DNA from: Streptococcus parasuis
Lineage (GTDB): Bacteria > Bacillota > Bacilli > Lactobacillales > Streptococcaceae
Assembly (NCBI RefSeq): GCF_021654455.1
Contig: NZ_AP024276.1
Location: forward strand, 930,001-994,000
Reading direction: 5' to 3'
DNA: 64,000 bases
Below are positions 37,456-48,000 of the stretch, one piece after another (position 1 is the first letter of the stretch; each line of letters starts with the position of its first letter). The translations under genes were made by a program, and so were the position numbers. Below the pieces are notes generated by a model. It ran no database searches. It worked only from the letters and a program-made list of their open reading frames with translations, and was not told the DNA's origin.

Positions 37456-38118
37456 ATGAAATTGAATAAATATATTGATCATACAATCTTAAAACCAGAA
37501 ACAACACAAGAACAGGTTGAAAAGATTCTATCTGAAGCAAAAGAATATGATTTTGCTAGTGTCTGTGTAAATCCAACATGGGTTTCATTGGCAGCAGAAA
37601 GCTTGAAAGACAGTGATGTTAAAGTTTGTACAGTAATTGGCTTCCCTTTGGGAGCAAATACTTCTGCAGTTAAAGCCTTTGAAACCAAAGATGCTATTGC
37701 AAATGGTGCTGATGAGATTGATATGGTGATCAATGTCGGTGCTTTAAAAGCTGGAAATGATGCCTTGGTTTTGGATGATATTAAAGCAGTTGTAGATGCT
37801 AGTGGTGATAAACTTGTTAAAGTAATCATCGAAGCTTGCTTATTAACAGATGATGAGAAAGTGAGAGCTTGTCAATTGTCAAAAGAAGCTGGAGCTGATT
37901 ATGTGAAGACTTCTACCGGTTTTTCAACTGGTGGTGCTACAGTTGCTGACGTCGCATTGATGAGAAAAACTGTGGGTCCAGACATGGGCGTTAAAGCTTC
38001 TGGTGGTGCACGTTCTTATGAAGATGCTATTGCCTTCATCGAAGCTGGAGCATCTCGAATTGGTGCATCGTCAGGTGTAGCAATTATGAACGGAGCACAG
38101 GCGGATGGAGACTACTAA
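37456..38118 (+). CDS. deoC: deoxyribose-phosphate aldolase
   Basis: 220 residues, TIM barrel. Splits 2-deoxyribose-5-phosphate into acetaldehyde and glyceraldehyde-3-phosphate, after phosphopentomutase. Schiff-base Lys in [14 protein letters not shown]; also [29 protein letters not shown] and [21 protein letters not shown] precedes the ATG. Its 3' end overlaps cdd by 14 bp. Confidence 0.95.
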   Translation: MKLNKYIDHTILKPETTQEQVEKILSEAKEYDFASVCVNPTWVSLAAESLKDSDVKVCTVIGFPLGANTSAVKAFETKDAIANGADEIDMVINVGALKAGNDALVLDDIKAVVDASGDKLVKVIIEACLLTDDEKVRACQLSKEAGADYVKTSTGFSTGGATVADVALMRKTVGPDMGVKASGGARSYEDAIAFIEAGASRIGASSGVAIMNGAQADGDY

Positions 38119-38494
38119 TTTAATAGAACTAGTTGTAGACAATAGCAAATATGCCTATGTGCCCTATTCACATTTTCCAGTCAGTGCTATTCTTGTTACA
38201 AAGTCTGGGGAACTATATTCAGGTGTGAATATAGAAAATGCTAGTTTTGGGTTGACGAATTGTGCCGAGAGAACAGCGATTTTTAAAGCAATCTCCGAGG
38301 GAGTACGTGACTTCTCTGAAATTATTATTTATGGTGAAACAGAGAAGCCAATATCTCCTTGTGGAGCATGTCGCCAAGTTATGGCGGAATTTTTTGATAA
38401 GGATTTAAAAGTGACTCTTGTCGCTAAAGATAAATCGACAGTCGTGATGACAGTCGGGGAATTACTTCCATATTCCTTTACAGACTTATCTTAG
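38105..38494 (+). CDS. cdd: cytidine deaminase
   Basis: 129 residues, tetrameric type. Zinc site with [12 protein letters not shown] (Cys ligand plus catalytic Glu) and [13 protein letters not shown] (two Cys ligands); substrate site [11 protein letters not shown] and [12 protein letters not shown]. Converts cytidine or deoxycytidine to uridine for pdp. GGAGCACAGGCGG lies just upstream within deoC. The stop codon lies in a CAGACT/AGTCTG hairpin (38481-38498). Confidence 0.95.
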   Translation: METTNLIELVVDNSKYAYVPYSHFPVSAILVTKSGELYSGVNIENASFGLTNCAERTAIFKAISEGVRDFSEIIIYGETEKPISPCGACRQVMAEFFDKDLKVTLVAKDKSTVVMTVGELLPYSFTDLS

Positions 38495-38529
38495 TCTGTA
38501 TGGCAGTCTAATGACTGTAGCAATTTCAT

Positions 38530-38561
38530 TCTGCAACACAATAGTTGCAAAACGTTTTTTT
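38530..38561 (+). terminator. weak terminator-like hairpin before the BMP lipoprotein gene
   Basis: TGCAAC (38532-38537) pairs with GTTGCA (38544-38549), followed after AAACG by seven T. A second small hairpin CAGTC-TAAT-GACTG lies at 38503-38516. Partial separation of the salvage genes from the uptake genes is likely. Confidence 0.45.
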
Positions 38562-38575
38562 AGGAGGGTTCAGAA

Positions 38576-39637
38576 ATGAACAAGAAATTTATTGGCCTTG
38601 GGCTAGCTTCAGTTGCAGCTCTTTCTTTAGCAGCTTGCGGAAGCCGTACTGCAAAGAATGATTCGTCATCATCTGATAGTGCTTCAAGCATTAAAGCAGC
38701 AATTGTTACCGATATCGGTGGTGTTGATGACCGTTCATTTAACCAATCTGCGTGGGAAGGTCTTCAAGAGTGGGGCGATGCAGCGGGTCTTTCTAAAGGT
38801 AATGGTTATGACTATTTCCAATCTGCTAATGAATCAGACTACATTACTAACCTTGATTCAGCAGTTTCAGGTGGTTACAACCTAGTATTTGGTATTGGCT
38901 TTGCGTTGGAATCAGCGATTAAAGAAGTGGCTCCAAACAACCCAGATACACACTATGTTATCGTTGATAGTGTTGTAGCTGACGAAGATAACGTAGTTAG
39001 CGTTGGTTTCGCTGACCATGAAGCTTCTTACCTTGCTGGTGTTGCGGCTGCTAAATCAACTAAAACGAAACAAGTTGGTTTTGTCGGTGGTATGAAAGGT
39101 GAAGTTATCGACCGTTTTGAAGCTGGTTTCGTAGCTGGTGTTAAATCTGTCGATGAGTCAATCAAAATTGATATTCAGTACGCTGGTTCATTTGGTGATG
39201 CTGCTAAAGGTCAAACTATCGCTGCTGCTCAATACGCTGCAGGTGCAGATATTATTTTCCACGCTTCTGGTGGTACTGGTAATGGTGTGTTTGCCGCTGC
39301 TAAAGCTGAAAACGAAACTCGTAATGAAGCAGATAAAGTTTGGGTAATCGGTGTTGACCGTGACCAATCTGCAGAAGGTGCTTACACTTCTAAAGATGGT
39401 AAAGAATCTAACTTTGTATTGGCATCTACTTTGAAACAAGTTGGTGCAGCAGTAAAAGATATTGCTACAAAAGCTGAAAATGGTGAATTCCCTGGTGGTG
39501 AAATCGTTCGTTATACTCTTGCTGATAAAGGTGTAGAGTTGGCTGAAACTAACCTTTCAGATGATGCTGCGAAAGCTGTTGCTGACGCAAAACAAGCTAT
39601 TCTTGATGGTAAAATAGAAGTACCAGAAAAACCATAA
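38576..39637 (+). CDS. BMP-family nucleoside-binding lipoprotein
   Basis: 353 residues. Signal peptide and lipobox LSLAACGS (Cys 21). Type-I periplasmic-binding fold of the BmpA/TmpC/PnrA family: IVTDIGGVDDRSFNQSAWEG, GFADHEASYLAGVAA, GFVGGMKGEVIDRFEAGF, VIGVDRDQSAEGAY. It captures nucleosides outside the membrane for the ABC transporter encoded next. TAGGAGGG lies before the ATG. Codon use is that of a strongly expressed gene. Confidence 0.93.
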   Translation: MNKKFIGLGLASVAALSLAACGSRTAKNDSSSSDSASSIKAAIVTDIGGVDDRSFNQSAWEGLQEWGDAAGLSKGNGYDYFQSANESDYITNLDSAVSGGYNLVFGIGFALESAIKEVAPNNPDTHYVIVDSVVADEDNVVSVGFADHEASYLAGVAAAKSTKTKQVGFVGGMKGEVIDRFEAGFVAGVKSVDESIKIDIQYAGSFGDAAKGQTIAAAQYAAGADIIFHASGGTGNGVFAAAKAENETRNEADKVWVIGVDRDQSAEGAYTSKDGKESNFVLASTLKQVGAAVKDIATKAENGEFPGGEIVRYTLADKGVELAETNLSDDAAKAVADAKQAILDGKIEVPEKP

Positions 39638-39658
39638 GTTTTATATTGATGAATTCCG

Positions 39659-39686
39659 AAAGGGCGTCCACTCGGTCGCCCTTTTA
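39659..39686 (+). terminator. attenuating terminator after the BMP lipoprotein gene
   Basis: AAAGGGCG (39659-39666) pairs with CGCCCTTT (39677-39684), followed by a single further T and AG. Two more small hairpins follow (CTGAG/CTCAG at about 39691-39707; AAGCCTATC/GGTAGGTTTT at about 39710-39733). It would give more binding protein than transporter. The 217-bp gap otherwise holds no gene. Confidence 0.65.
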
Positions 39687-39854
39687 GAAGCTGAGATTTT
39701 TCTCAGTAAAGCCTATCATAATTGGTAGGTTTTACTGGTAAAAATGGTACAGTTAGCTGGAATGAACCTGCTAGTAACCCTACTTTCTTAAATGGGAATT
39801 AGTGGTTGGCAGTCGGCTCAATCTGTTTAACTGTAATCAGAAAGGAACTAGATT

Positions 39855-41390
39855 ATGACTAAGGATTATGTCATTGAGATGCGTAATATCACCAAAATAT
39901 TTGGTGAGTTTGTTGCCAACGACCATATTAATTTGAATGTCAGACGTGGAGAAATTCACGCCCTTTTGGGTGAAAATGGTGCGGGTAAATCGACACTTAT
40001 GAATATGCTTGCAGGCTTATTGGAGCCTACAAGCGGTGAGATTGTCATTAATGGTAAGGAAGTGAAAATTGATTCCCCTTCCAAAGCTGCACACTTGGGT
40101 ATCGGGATGGTTCATCAACACTTTATGTTAGTGGATGCCTTTACTGTTGCTGAAAATATTATTTTAGGTAGTGAAACTACTAAAGCCGGTGTTATTGACC
40201 TTAAGAAGGCTATTGCAGAAATTAAAGAACTCTCTGCTCGCTACGGTCTTGAAGTAGATCCGACTGCAAAAGTTGCGGATATTTCTGTAGGGGCACAACA
40301 ACGTGTGGAAATTTTAAAAACACTGTATCGTGGTGCAGACTTACTAATCTTTGATGAACCAACTGCTGTACTTACTCCGGCAGAGATTGCAGAGCTATTG
40401 AAGATTATGAAGACCTTAGTCTCAGAAGGCAAATCAATTATTTTGATTACGCATAAATTGGATGAAATTCGTGCTGTTGCAGATAGTGTAACGGTTATTC
40501 GACGTGGTAAATCGATTCAAACTGTGGCAGTTGAAGGAGCAACTAACCAAGATTTGGCTGAATGGATGGTTGGGCGTTCTGTTTCTTTCAAAACAGAGAA
40601 AATTGAATCCCATCCAAAAGAAGTTGTTCTTTCTATTAAAGATTTGGTAGTCAATGAAAACCGCGGTATCCCAGCAGTGAAAGGTCTATCTCTTGACGTA
40701 CGTGCAGGGGAAATAGTGGGTATTGCAGGTATTGATGGCAATGGACAAAGTGAATTGATTCAAGCAATTACTGGACTTCGCAAAGTGAAATCTGGTTCTA
40801 TCACGATTAAAGGTGAGGAAGTGGTTGGTAAATCACCACGTAAGATTACTGAGATGCAGGTGAGTCACGTTCCTGAAGATCGTCACCGTGATGGTTTAGT
40901 GCTTCCGTTGACCGTTGCTGAAAATATTGCTCTACAAACTTACTATAAAGAACCAAATTCTAAAAATGGTATTTTGAATTACACAGCGATTAATGAAAAG
41001 GCCCGTCAATTGATGCAAGAATTTGATGTGCGTGGTGCAAGTGAATTAGTTCCAGCAAAAGCTCTTTCAGGTGGTAACCAACAAAAAGCGATCATTGCAA
41101 GGGAAATCGATCGCAATCCTGATTTATTGATTGTCAGTCAACCAACACGTGGTTTGGATGTTGGCGCCATTGAATATATTCGTAAACGTCTTATTGCTGA
41201 ACGGGATAAGGGGAAAGCAGTATTGGTTGTCAGCTTCGAATTGGATGAAATTTTGGATGTATCAGACCGTATTGCTGTCATCCACGATGGTGTCATTCAT
41301 GGTATTGTTGATCCTGCTAAGACAAACAAACAAGAATTGGGTGTCTTGATGGCTGGTGGTCATATCGAGGAGGGAGAAGTACATGCTTAA
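39855..41390 (+). CDS. nucleoside ABC transporter ATPase
   Basis: 511 residues with two ABC domains in tandem. First: Walker A GENGAGKST (about residue 37), ISVGAQQRVEIL, LLIFDEPTAVLTP. Second: GIDGNGQSEL in place of a full Walker A, LSGGNQQKAIIAREI, LLIVSQPTRGLDVG. The degenerate second Walker A is usual in the sugar/nucleoside (YufO/NupO) family. AAAGGAAC precedes the ATG; the 3' end overlaps the permease gene by 8 bp. Confidence 0.93.
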   Translation: MTKDYVIEMRNITKIFGEFVANDHINLNVRRGEIHALLGENGAGKSTLMNMLAGLLEPTSGEIVINGKEVKIDSPSKAAHLGIGMVHQHFMLVDAFTVAENIILGSETTKAGVIDLKKAIAEIKELSARYGLEVDPTAKVADISVGAQQRVEILKTLYRGADLLIFDEPTAVLTPAEIAELLKIMKTLVSEGKSIILITHKLDEIRAVADSVTVIRRGKSIQTVAVEGATNQDLAEWMVGRSVSFKTEKIESHPKEVVLSIKDLVVNENRGIPAVKGLSLDVRAGEIVGIAGIDGNGQSELIQAITGLRKVKSGSITIKGEEVVGKSPRKITEMQVSHVPEDRHRDGLVLPLTVAENIALQTYYKEPNSKNGILNYTAINEKARQLMQEFDVRGASELVPAKALSGGNQQKAIIAREIDRNPDLLIVSQPTRGLDVGAIEYIRKRLIAERDKGKAVLVVSFELDEILDVSDRIAVIHDGVIHGIVDPAKTNKQELGVLMAGGHIEEGEVHA

Positions 41391-42444
41391 GAAATATCAA
41401 ACAATACTATTCCCATTGCTAGCAGCAATCAGTGGCTTAGTGCTTGGGGCAATCATCATGTTCATTTTTGGCTATGATCCAATTTGGGGATATGAGGAAT
41501 TATTCTACTCTGCTTTTGGGAACATCAAATCAATCGGTGAGATTTTCCGGGCAATGGCTCCTTTAATCTTTACTGCGTTAGGATTCGCAGTCGCAAGTCG
41601 AGCAGGTTTCTTCAACGTTGGTTTGTCTGGTCAAGCCTATGTCGGCTGGGTCTTTGCAGGTTGGTTTGCATTGTTAAATCCTGATTTACCACGACCAGTT
41701 TTGATTTTGGGAACGGTTGTGATAGCGATGGTAGCAGGTGGTATTGCTGGCGCAATTCCTGGTATCCTTCGTGCCTATCTCGGAACGAGTGAAGTTATTG
41801 TTACGATTATGATGAACTACATCATTCTCTATTCATGTAACTATATCATTCGTGATGTATTTTCAGAAAATTTGATGAAAAATACAGATTCTACAATTAA
41901 CGTTTCTGCTAACGCCTCTTATCAAACAGAATGGTTGCGAGCTCTAACGAACAACTCACGGATGAATATTGGTATTTTCTTTGCCATTATTGCTGTCATA
42001 GTTATTTGGTTCTTAATGACAAAGACAACGCTTGGTTTTGAAATTCGTTCAGTAGGTCTTAACCCTACTGCATCTAACTACGCTGGTATGTCAGCTAAAC
42101 AAACAATCATTCTATCAATGGTTATTTCCGGTGCTTTAGCTGGACTTGGTGGTGCAATCCAAGGGTTGGGAACTTTCCAAAACGTTTATATTCAAAGTGG
42201 TAATTTAGATATTGGATTCAATGGTATGTCAGTTGCCTTACTGGCTTCGAACTCACCACTGGGAATTCCTTTTGCAGCCTTCTTATTTGGTACACTTTCT
42301 GTAGGTGCACCTGGTATGGTTCGTGCACAAATTCCACCAGAATTGATAAACGTTGTTACAGCGTCCATTATTTTCTTCATTGGTGTGAAGTATATCTTTG
42401 AACTATTGTTGAATTCAAAAAAAGTAGCGAAAGGAGCTAAGTAA
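41383..42444 (+). CDS. nucleoside ABC transporter permease 1
   Basis: 353 residues from ATG 41383 (GGAGGGAGAAGTAC upstream), overlapping the ATPase gene by 8 bp. BPD_transp_2-type permease with about 9 TM helices; GFFNVGLSGQAYVGWV, LRAYLGTSEVIVTIMMNYI and EIRSVGLNPTASNYAGM are family marks. It pairs with the next permease. Confidence 0.92.
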   Translation: MLKKYQTILFPLLAAISGLVLGAIIMFIFGYDPIWGYEELFYSAFGNIKSIGEIFRAMAPLIFTALGFAVASRAGFFNVGLSGQAYVGWVFAGWFALLNPDLPRPVLILGTVVIAMVAGGIAGAIPGILRAYLGTSEVIVTIMMNYIILYSCNYIIRDVFSENLMKNTDSTINVSANASYQTEWLRALTNNSRMNIGIFFAIIAVIVIWFLMTKTTLGFEIRSVGLNPTASNYAGMSAKQTIILSMVISGALAGLGGAIQGLGTFQNVYIQSGNLDIGFNGMSVALLASNSPLGIPFAAFLFGTLSVGAPGMVRAQIPPELINVVTASIIFFIGVKYIFELLLNSKKVAKGAK

Positions 42445-42445
42445 G

Positions 42446-43399
42446 ATGAACTTATCTATTTTAACCCTACTCATTTCGCAAATGCTCATTTATTCAGCAC
42501 CATTGATTTTCACAAGTCTTGGAGGCGTATTCTCTGAGCGAAGTGGTATCGTAAACGTTGGTTTGGAAGGAATCATGGTTATTGGTGCCTTTGCTGGTGT
42601 TGTTTTCAACATTGAATTTGCTGAAACTTTTGGTAAAGCTACACCATTTTTAGCGATCATCGTTGGTGGTTTGGCTGGTGTCGTCTTTGCTGCTATCCAT
42701 GCGATGGCCACTATTAACTTTAGAGCGGATCACGTGGTTTCTGGTACCGTATTGAACTTACTAGCACCTGCACTCGGAGTTTTCCTTGTTAAGGTCTTAT
42801 ATAATAAAGGACAAACTGATAGTATTCGTGAGTCTTTTGGTAAGTTCTCTTTCCCAGTATTGGCAGATATTCCTGTTATTGGTGATTTATTCTTTAAAAA
42901 TACAAGTTTGATGGGTTATGTCGCTATCCTGACAGCATTTGCTTCTTGGTTTGTTTTGTATAAAACAAAATTTGGTTTGCGCCTTCGCTCTGTTGGTGAA
43001 CACCCTCAAGCAGCTGATACCCTTGGTATCAATGTATACGCAATGCGTTATGCAGGTGTACTGATTGCAGGTTTCCTAGGCGGTGTTGGTGGTGCTGTAA
43101 GTGCCCAATCTGTTAATATCAACTTCTCGGCGACTACGATTGTTGGTTCTGGTTTCATTGCCTTGGCGGCAGTGATCTTCGGTAAATGGAACCCAATTGG
43201 TGCAATGCTTGCTAGTCTATTCTTCGGACTATCACAAAGTCTTGCGGTTATTGGTAGCCAATTGCCTGGTTTGAAAGATATTCCATCAGTATATCTCCAA
43301 ATCGCTCCTTACTTGATTACAGTCATTGCACTTTCTGCCTTCTTTGGACAAGCAGTAGCGCCAAAAGCAGATGGTGTTAACTACATAAAATCTAAATAA
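42446..43399 (+). CDS. nucleoside ABC transporter permease 2
   Basis: 317 residues, 1 base after permease 1, with AAGGAG inside the end of that gene. SERSGIVNVGLEGIMVIGAF, NFRADHVVSGTVLN and LRLRSVGEHPQAADTLGI match the second permease of BmpA-type nucleoside importers (YufQ/NupQ). About 8-9 TM helices. Last gene of the uptake operon, followed by a strong terminator. Confidence 0.92.
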   Translation: MNLSILTLLISQMLIYSAPLIFTSLGGVFSERSGIVNVGLEGIMVIGAFAGVVFNIEFAETFGKATPFLAIIVGGLAGVVFAAIHAMATINFRADHVVSGTVLNLLAPALGVFLVKVLYNKGQTDSIRESFGKFSFPVLADIPVIGDLFFKNTSLMGYVAILTAFASWFVLYKTKFGLRLRSVGEHPQAADTLGINVYAMRYAGVLIAGFLGGVGGAVSAQSVNINFSATTIVGSGFIALAAVIFGKWNPIGAMLASLFFGLSQSLAVIGSQLPGLKDIPSVYLQIAPYLITVIALSAFFGQAVAPKADGVNYIKSK

Positions 43400-43448
43400 G
43401 CTAGTACACTCTCAATTTTGAGCTTGAGGATTGAGATAATCTAACAAT

Positions 43449-43496
43449 AAAACGCATAAAATCAGTGTTTTTGAAACATAATTTTATGCGTTTTTT
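43449..43496 (+). terminator. terminator of the nucleoside uptake operon
   Basis: AAAACGCATAAAAT (43449-43462) pairs with ATTTTATGCGTTTT (43481-43494) around an 18-base loop, then TTC. Works on both strands. Confidence 0.88.
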
Positions 43497-43599
43497 CTTT
43501 GTATTTTTCCTTATGTAAAATAGCGGAACTGAGGTGAACATTTCTGACTTGATTGGTTTTATTCTTGGTAATACTTTTTCTTCTTTTCCTAGCTTCTTG

Positions 43600-43608
43600 T
43601 GGTATAAT
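43600..43608 (+). promoter_or_regulatory. promoter of the DHFR-like gene
   Basis: Extended -10 TG-G-TATAAT (43600-43608) with no good -35, 35 bases before the ATG. Confidence 0.6.
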
Positions 43609-43643
43609 AAATTTTCAATGAAAAGTAGAGATGAGGGAAACAA

Positions 43644-44174
43644 ATGAGAAGATTAGTATTAAATATTGCGATGAGTCTGGATGGTTTTATTGCTAGAAAA
43701 GATGGAAGTTATAATTGGATTGAAGGACATGGTACAAATCAATATGATACCGCCTTGCAGTTTGACAATCCTTCATTTTTTCAGAAATGTGATACTGTTA
43801 TTATGGGTCGTAAATCTTTAGATGATTGCCCCTTAGAGATGATTGAGGGCTATCAAGAGAAGCAATTTCTCGTGGCTAGCCATGCTGACAAATCAGACTA
43901 TGAAAATGTTCGTTTTGTCAAAGACATTCTTTCCGAAATTGAGCGCTTACGAAATGATGAAGGGGGAGATATCTGGTTGTTTGGTGGTGCATCCCTTGTT
44001 CAAGAATGCTTGAAAGCTGGGGTCATTGATCATTTTATCATCGGCATCATCCCTACCATTTTAGGAGATGGAATTCCCTTATTCCAACAATTGCCTGAGG
44101 AACAAAAATTAACATTAGTTGAATCAACTGTAACTGATGGAATTGCGATGTTGAGATATGATCGAAGAAACTAA
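43644..44174 (+). CDS. dihydrofolate reductase-like / RibD C-terminal domain protein
   Basis: 176 residues. LNIAMSLDGFIARKDGSYNWI at the N-terminus, CDTVIMGRKSLDDCPL in the middle and WLFGGASLVQECLKAGVIDHFIIGIIPTILGDGIPLF near the end are the YwjB/YyaP-type fold related to DHFR and RibD; NADPH binding is expected. The true substrate is unknown. Single gene with its own promoter; GAGGGAAACA before the ATG. Confidence 0.85.
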   Translation: MRRLVLNIAMSLDGFIARKDGSYNWIEGHGTNQYDTALQFDNPSFFQKCDTVIMGRKSLDDCPLEMIEGYQEKQFLVASHADKSDYENVRFVKDILSEIERLRNDEGGDIWLFGGASLVQECLKAGVIDHFIIGIIPTILGDGIPLFQQLPEEQKLTLVESTVTDGIAMLRYDRRN

Positions 44175-44325
44175 AATGAATTAGTTTTCAGACAAGGAAC
44201 TGAGCTGCAGGTAGTTAGAACAGCTTAAAGGCTGTTCTAGGTTTGAAATTAGACTTACATAACAAGCCACTTTCGTTGTGTAAGGCATGCCGAAAGTGAC
44301 GATATATCAAAGCTAATTCAAATGG
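44175..44325. repeat. palindromic intergenic element
   Basis: TGAATTAG near 44177 and CTAATTCA near 44313 bound the stretch as inverted ends. Inside are AGAACAGC/GCTGTTCT (about 44217-44238) and CACTTTCG/CGAAAGTG (about 44271-44298). No gene. It has the look of a BOX/RUP-like small mobile repeat; family membership is not proven. Confidence 0.5.
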
Positions 44326-44330
44326 ATATA

Positions 44331-44361
44331 AAAAAGGTGGCCTAAGCGACTCACCTTTTTT
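44331..44361. terminator. bidirectional terminator, ldh and DHFR-like gene
   Basis: AAAAAGGTG (44331-44339) pairs with CACCTTTTT (44352-44360). A and T runs on both sides serve the convergent genes. Confidence 0.85.
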
Positions 44362-44378
44362 GCTATTTTAAAATAGAA

Positions 44379-45365
<987 letters not shown>

Positions 45366-45391
45366 CTAAACATCTCCTTAGTTTTATTTAG

Positions 45392-45405
45392 GGATAGCTA
45401 TCCCA
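45392..45405. promoter_or_regulatory. 14-bp perfect palindrome in the ldh leader
   Basis: GGGATAGCTATCCC lies just after the predicted ldh transcription start. As DNA it could be an operator; as RNA it would make a short hairpin at the 5' end of the ldh mRNA. No regulator with this site is known to me. Confidence 0.5.
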
Positions 45406-45416
45406 ACCACTAACCA

Positions 45417-45445
45417 TTCTAGCATTTTTTCAGACCTTTGTCACT
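45417..45445 (-). promoter_or_regulatory. ldh promoter
   Basis: On the minus strand -35 GTGACA (45440-45445), a 17-bp spacer and -10 TAGAAT preceded by TGC (45417-45422), an extended -10. Confidence 0.75.
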
Positions 45446-45460
45446 AAAGAAAGATCGTTT

Positions 45461-45474
45461 GAAAATGTTTACAT
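45461..45474. promoter_or_regulatory. candidate cre (CcpA) site between ldh and gyrA
   Basis: TGAAAATGTTTACA matches the cre consensus TGWAANCGNTNWCA with one change (C to T in the central CG). Its centre is about 58 bp upstream of the predicted ldh start, a position compatible with activation by CcpA. Confidence 0.5.
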
Positions 45475-45508
45475 AGTGATTTCAAAAGAAGAAAACGTTT
45501 GAAAAATA

Positions 45509-45517
45509 TGGTATAAT
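45509..45517 (+). promoter_or_regulatory. gyrA promoter
   Basis: Extended -10 TG-G-TATAAT (45509-45517) with a poor -35; the ATG is 35 bases downstream. Confidence 0.65.
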
Positions 45518-45552
45518 AGTGGTATTAACGACAGTTGAAATGAGGCATATTA

Positions 45553-47997
45553 ATGCAAGACAAAAATTTAGTTACGGTAAATCTGACTAATGAGATGAAG
45601 ACCTCTTTCATCGATTATGCCATGAGTGTAATCGTTGCACGCGCTCTTCCTGATGTACGTGATGGTCTTAAGCCAGTACACCGACGCATTCTTTATGGAA
45701 TGAACGAACTTGGTATTACTCCAGATAAGCCACATAAAAAATCTGCACGTATCACTGGTGATGTAATGGGTAAATACCACCCACATGGTGATAGTGCTAT
45801 TTATGAGGCAATGGTCCGTATGGCTCAATGGTGGAGCTATCGTCACATGCTGGTTGATGGTCATGGTAACTTTGGTTCCATGGACGGTGATGGTGCTGCT
45901 GCCCAGCGGTATACTGAGGCGCGCATGAGCAAGATTGCTCTTGAAATGTTGCGTGATATCAATAAAAACACGGTTGATTTTGCGGATAACTATGACTCGA
46001 GCGAGCGTGAGCCAGAAGTTCTTCCAGCTCGTTTCCCTAATCTATTGGTGAACGGGACTACTGGTATTGCGGTTGGTATGGCAACAAACATTCCTCCGCA
46101 CAACTTGGGTGAAACCATTGATGCTGTTAAGCTCTTGATGGATAATCCTGATGTAACAACGCGTGAAATTATGGAAGTCCTACCTGGGCCAGACTTTCCA
46201 ACAGGAGCTCTGGTTATGGGAAAATCTGGAATTCACCGTGCTTATGAAACTGGTAAAGGCTCAATTGTTCTTCGTTCTCGTACTGAAATTGAAGAATATG
46301 GAAACGGACGTGAACGTATCGTTGTTACTGAATTTCCATATATGGTCAATAAGTCCAAGGTTCAAGAGCATATTGTTAAATTGGTTCAAGAAAAACGTAT
46401 TGAAGGCATTACAGCTGTTCGAGACGAATCTAACCGTGAAGGGGTTCGCTTTGTAATTGAAGTGCGTCGAGATGCCTCAGCTAATGTTATTTTGAACAAT
46501 CTCTTTAAACAAACGCAAATGCAAACCAACTTTAGTTTCAATATGTTGGCTATTCAAAATGGGGTACCGAAGATTCTTTCTGTACGTCAAATTTTAGAGT
46601 CTTATATTGAACACCAAAAAGAAGTTGTTACACGTCGCACTCAATTTGATAAGGAAAAAGCAGAAGCACGCGCTCATATTTTAGAAGGCTTGCTGATTGC
46701 TCTGGACCATATTGATGAAGTCATACGTATCATTCGTAATTCAGAAACGGATGCGCTTGCTCAAGCTGAATTAATGGAACGATTTGACTTGTCCGAACGA
46801 CAAAGTCAGGCTATCTTGGATATGCGTCTTCGTCGTTTGACCGGATTGGAACGTGATAAAATCCAGTCAGAGTATGACGAATTGGTTGCTTTGATCGCTG
46901 ATTTAACAGATATTTTGGCAAAACCTGAACGTGTTGTCTTGATCATCAAAGAAGAACTAGAAGAAGTAAAACGCAAGTATGCTGACCCACGTCGTACTGA
47001 ATTGATGGTTGGGGAAGTCCTTTCCTTGGAAGATGAGGACCTTATTGAGGAAGCAGATGTATTGATTACCTTATCCAACCAAGGCTATATCAAACGGTTG
47101 GCACAAGATGAATTCCAAGCTCAAAAACGTGGTGGACGTGGAGTCCAAGGTACAGGTGTGAAAGATGATGACTTCGTTCGCGAACTCGTATCAACCAGTA
47201 CCCATGATCACCTGCTTTTCTTCACCAATAAGGGGCGTGTATATCGTCTCAAGGGCTATGAAATTCCTGAATATGGTCGAACTGCTAAAGGTCTTCCAGT
47301 TGTCAACTTATTGAAACTGGAAGAAAATGAGTCTATTCAGACCATTATCAATGTGACAAAGGATCAGACAGCGGATCACTATCTTTTCTTTGCGACGCGT
47401 CAAGGGATTGTTAAACGTACAAATGTAAATGAATTCTCCAATATTCGACAAAACGGTCTTAAGGCCTTGAATTTGAAAGATGATGATGAACTAATCAATG
47501 TTTTCCTTACTGATGGTCAAGCTGATGTTATTATGGGGACAAAATTTGGCTATTCTGTTCGATTTGCAGAAACAGATGTTCGAAATATGGGCCGTACTGC
47601 AACAGGCGTACGTGGAATAAAACTCCGTGAAGGAGATCATTTAGTTGGTGCGACCATTGTATCTGATGATCAGGAGGTGTTAGTCCTTTCAGAAAATGGT
47701 TATGGAAAACGTACTCCAGCATCTGAATATCCAACGAAAGGCCGCGGTGGTAAAGGTATCATCACTCTGAAAGTTGCTGATAAAAATGGCCCTCTTGCTG
47801 GTTTAACAACAGTACAGGGCGATGAAGATATTATGGTTATTACGGATACAGGAGTTATCATCCGTACAAGTATAGCTAATATCTCACAAACCGGTCGTTC
47901 AACAATGGGTGTTAAAGTCATGCGACTAGATGAAGAAGCAAAAATTATGACCTTTGCCTTAGTTGATGCAGCAGATCAGAAAGAGCAAGAGGAGTAG
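45553..47997 (+). CDS. gyrA: DNA gyrase subunit A
   Basis: 814 residues, full length. N-terminal breakage-reunion domain with [20 protein letters not shown] and the active-site Tyr in [12 protein letters not shown]-terminal beta-pinwheel with the GyrA box [10 protein letters not shown]. The quinolone-resistance region reads [15 protein letters not shown], i.e. Ser and Glu at the two usual resistance positions, the susceptible state. GAAATGAGG lies upstream. srtA follows 3 bases after the stop, a standard streptococcal pair. Confidence 0.97.
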   Translation: MQDKNLVTVNLTNEMKTSFIDYAMSVIVARALPDVRDGLKPVHRRILYGMNELGITPDKPHKKSARITGDVMGKYHPHGDSAIYEAMVRMAQWWSYRHMLVDGHGNFGSMDGDGAAAQRYTEARMSKIALEMLRDINKNTVDFADNYDSSEREPEVLPARFPNLLVNGTTGIAVGMATNIPPHNLGETIDAVKLLMDNPDVTTREIMEVLPGPDFPTGALVMGKSGIHRAYETGKGSIVLRSRTEIEEYGNGRERIVVTEFPYMVNKSKVQEHIVKLVQEKRIEGITAVRDESNREGVRFVIEVRRDASANVILNNLFKQTQMQTNFSFNMLAIQNGVPKILSVRQILESYIEHQKEVVTRRTQFDKEKAEARAHILEGLLIALDHIDEVIRIIRNSETDALAQAELMERFDLSERQSQAILDMRLRRLTGLERDKIQSEYDELVALIADLTDILAKPERVVLIIKEELEEVKRKYADPRRTELMVGEVLSLEDEDLIEEADVLITLSNQGYIKRLAQDEFQAQKRGGRGVQGTGVKDDDFVRELVSTSTHDHLLFFTNKGRVYRLKGYEIPEYGRTAKGLPVVNLLKLEENESIQTIINVTKDQTADHYLFFATRQGIVKRTNVNEFSNIRQNGLKALNLKDDDELINVFLTDGQADVIMGTKFGYSVRFAETDVRNMGRTATGVRGIKLREGDHLVGATIVSDDQEVLVLSENGYGKRTPASEYPTKGRGGKGIITLKVADKNGPLAGLTTVQGDEDIMVITDTGVIIRTSIANISQTGRSTMGVKVMRLDEEAKIMTFALVDAADQKEQEE

Positions 47998-48000
47998 GGA

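Noticed and set aside
43401..43643. 80-residue minus-strand frame
   Set aside because: Overlaps the operon terminator and the promoter of the DHFR-like gene; no ribosome-binding site.
45490..45503. Second cre site before gyrA
   Set aside because: AGAAAACGTTTGAA has three mismatches to the consensus.
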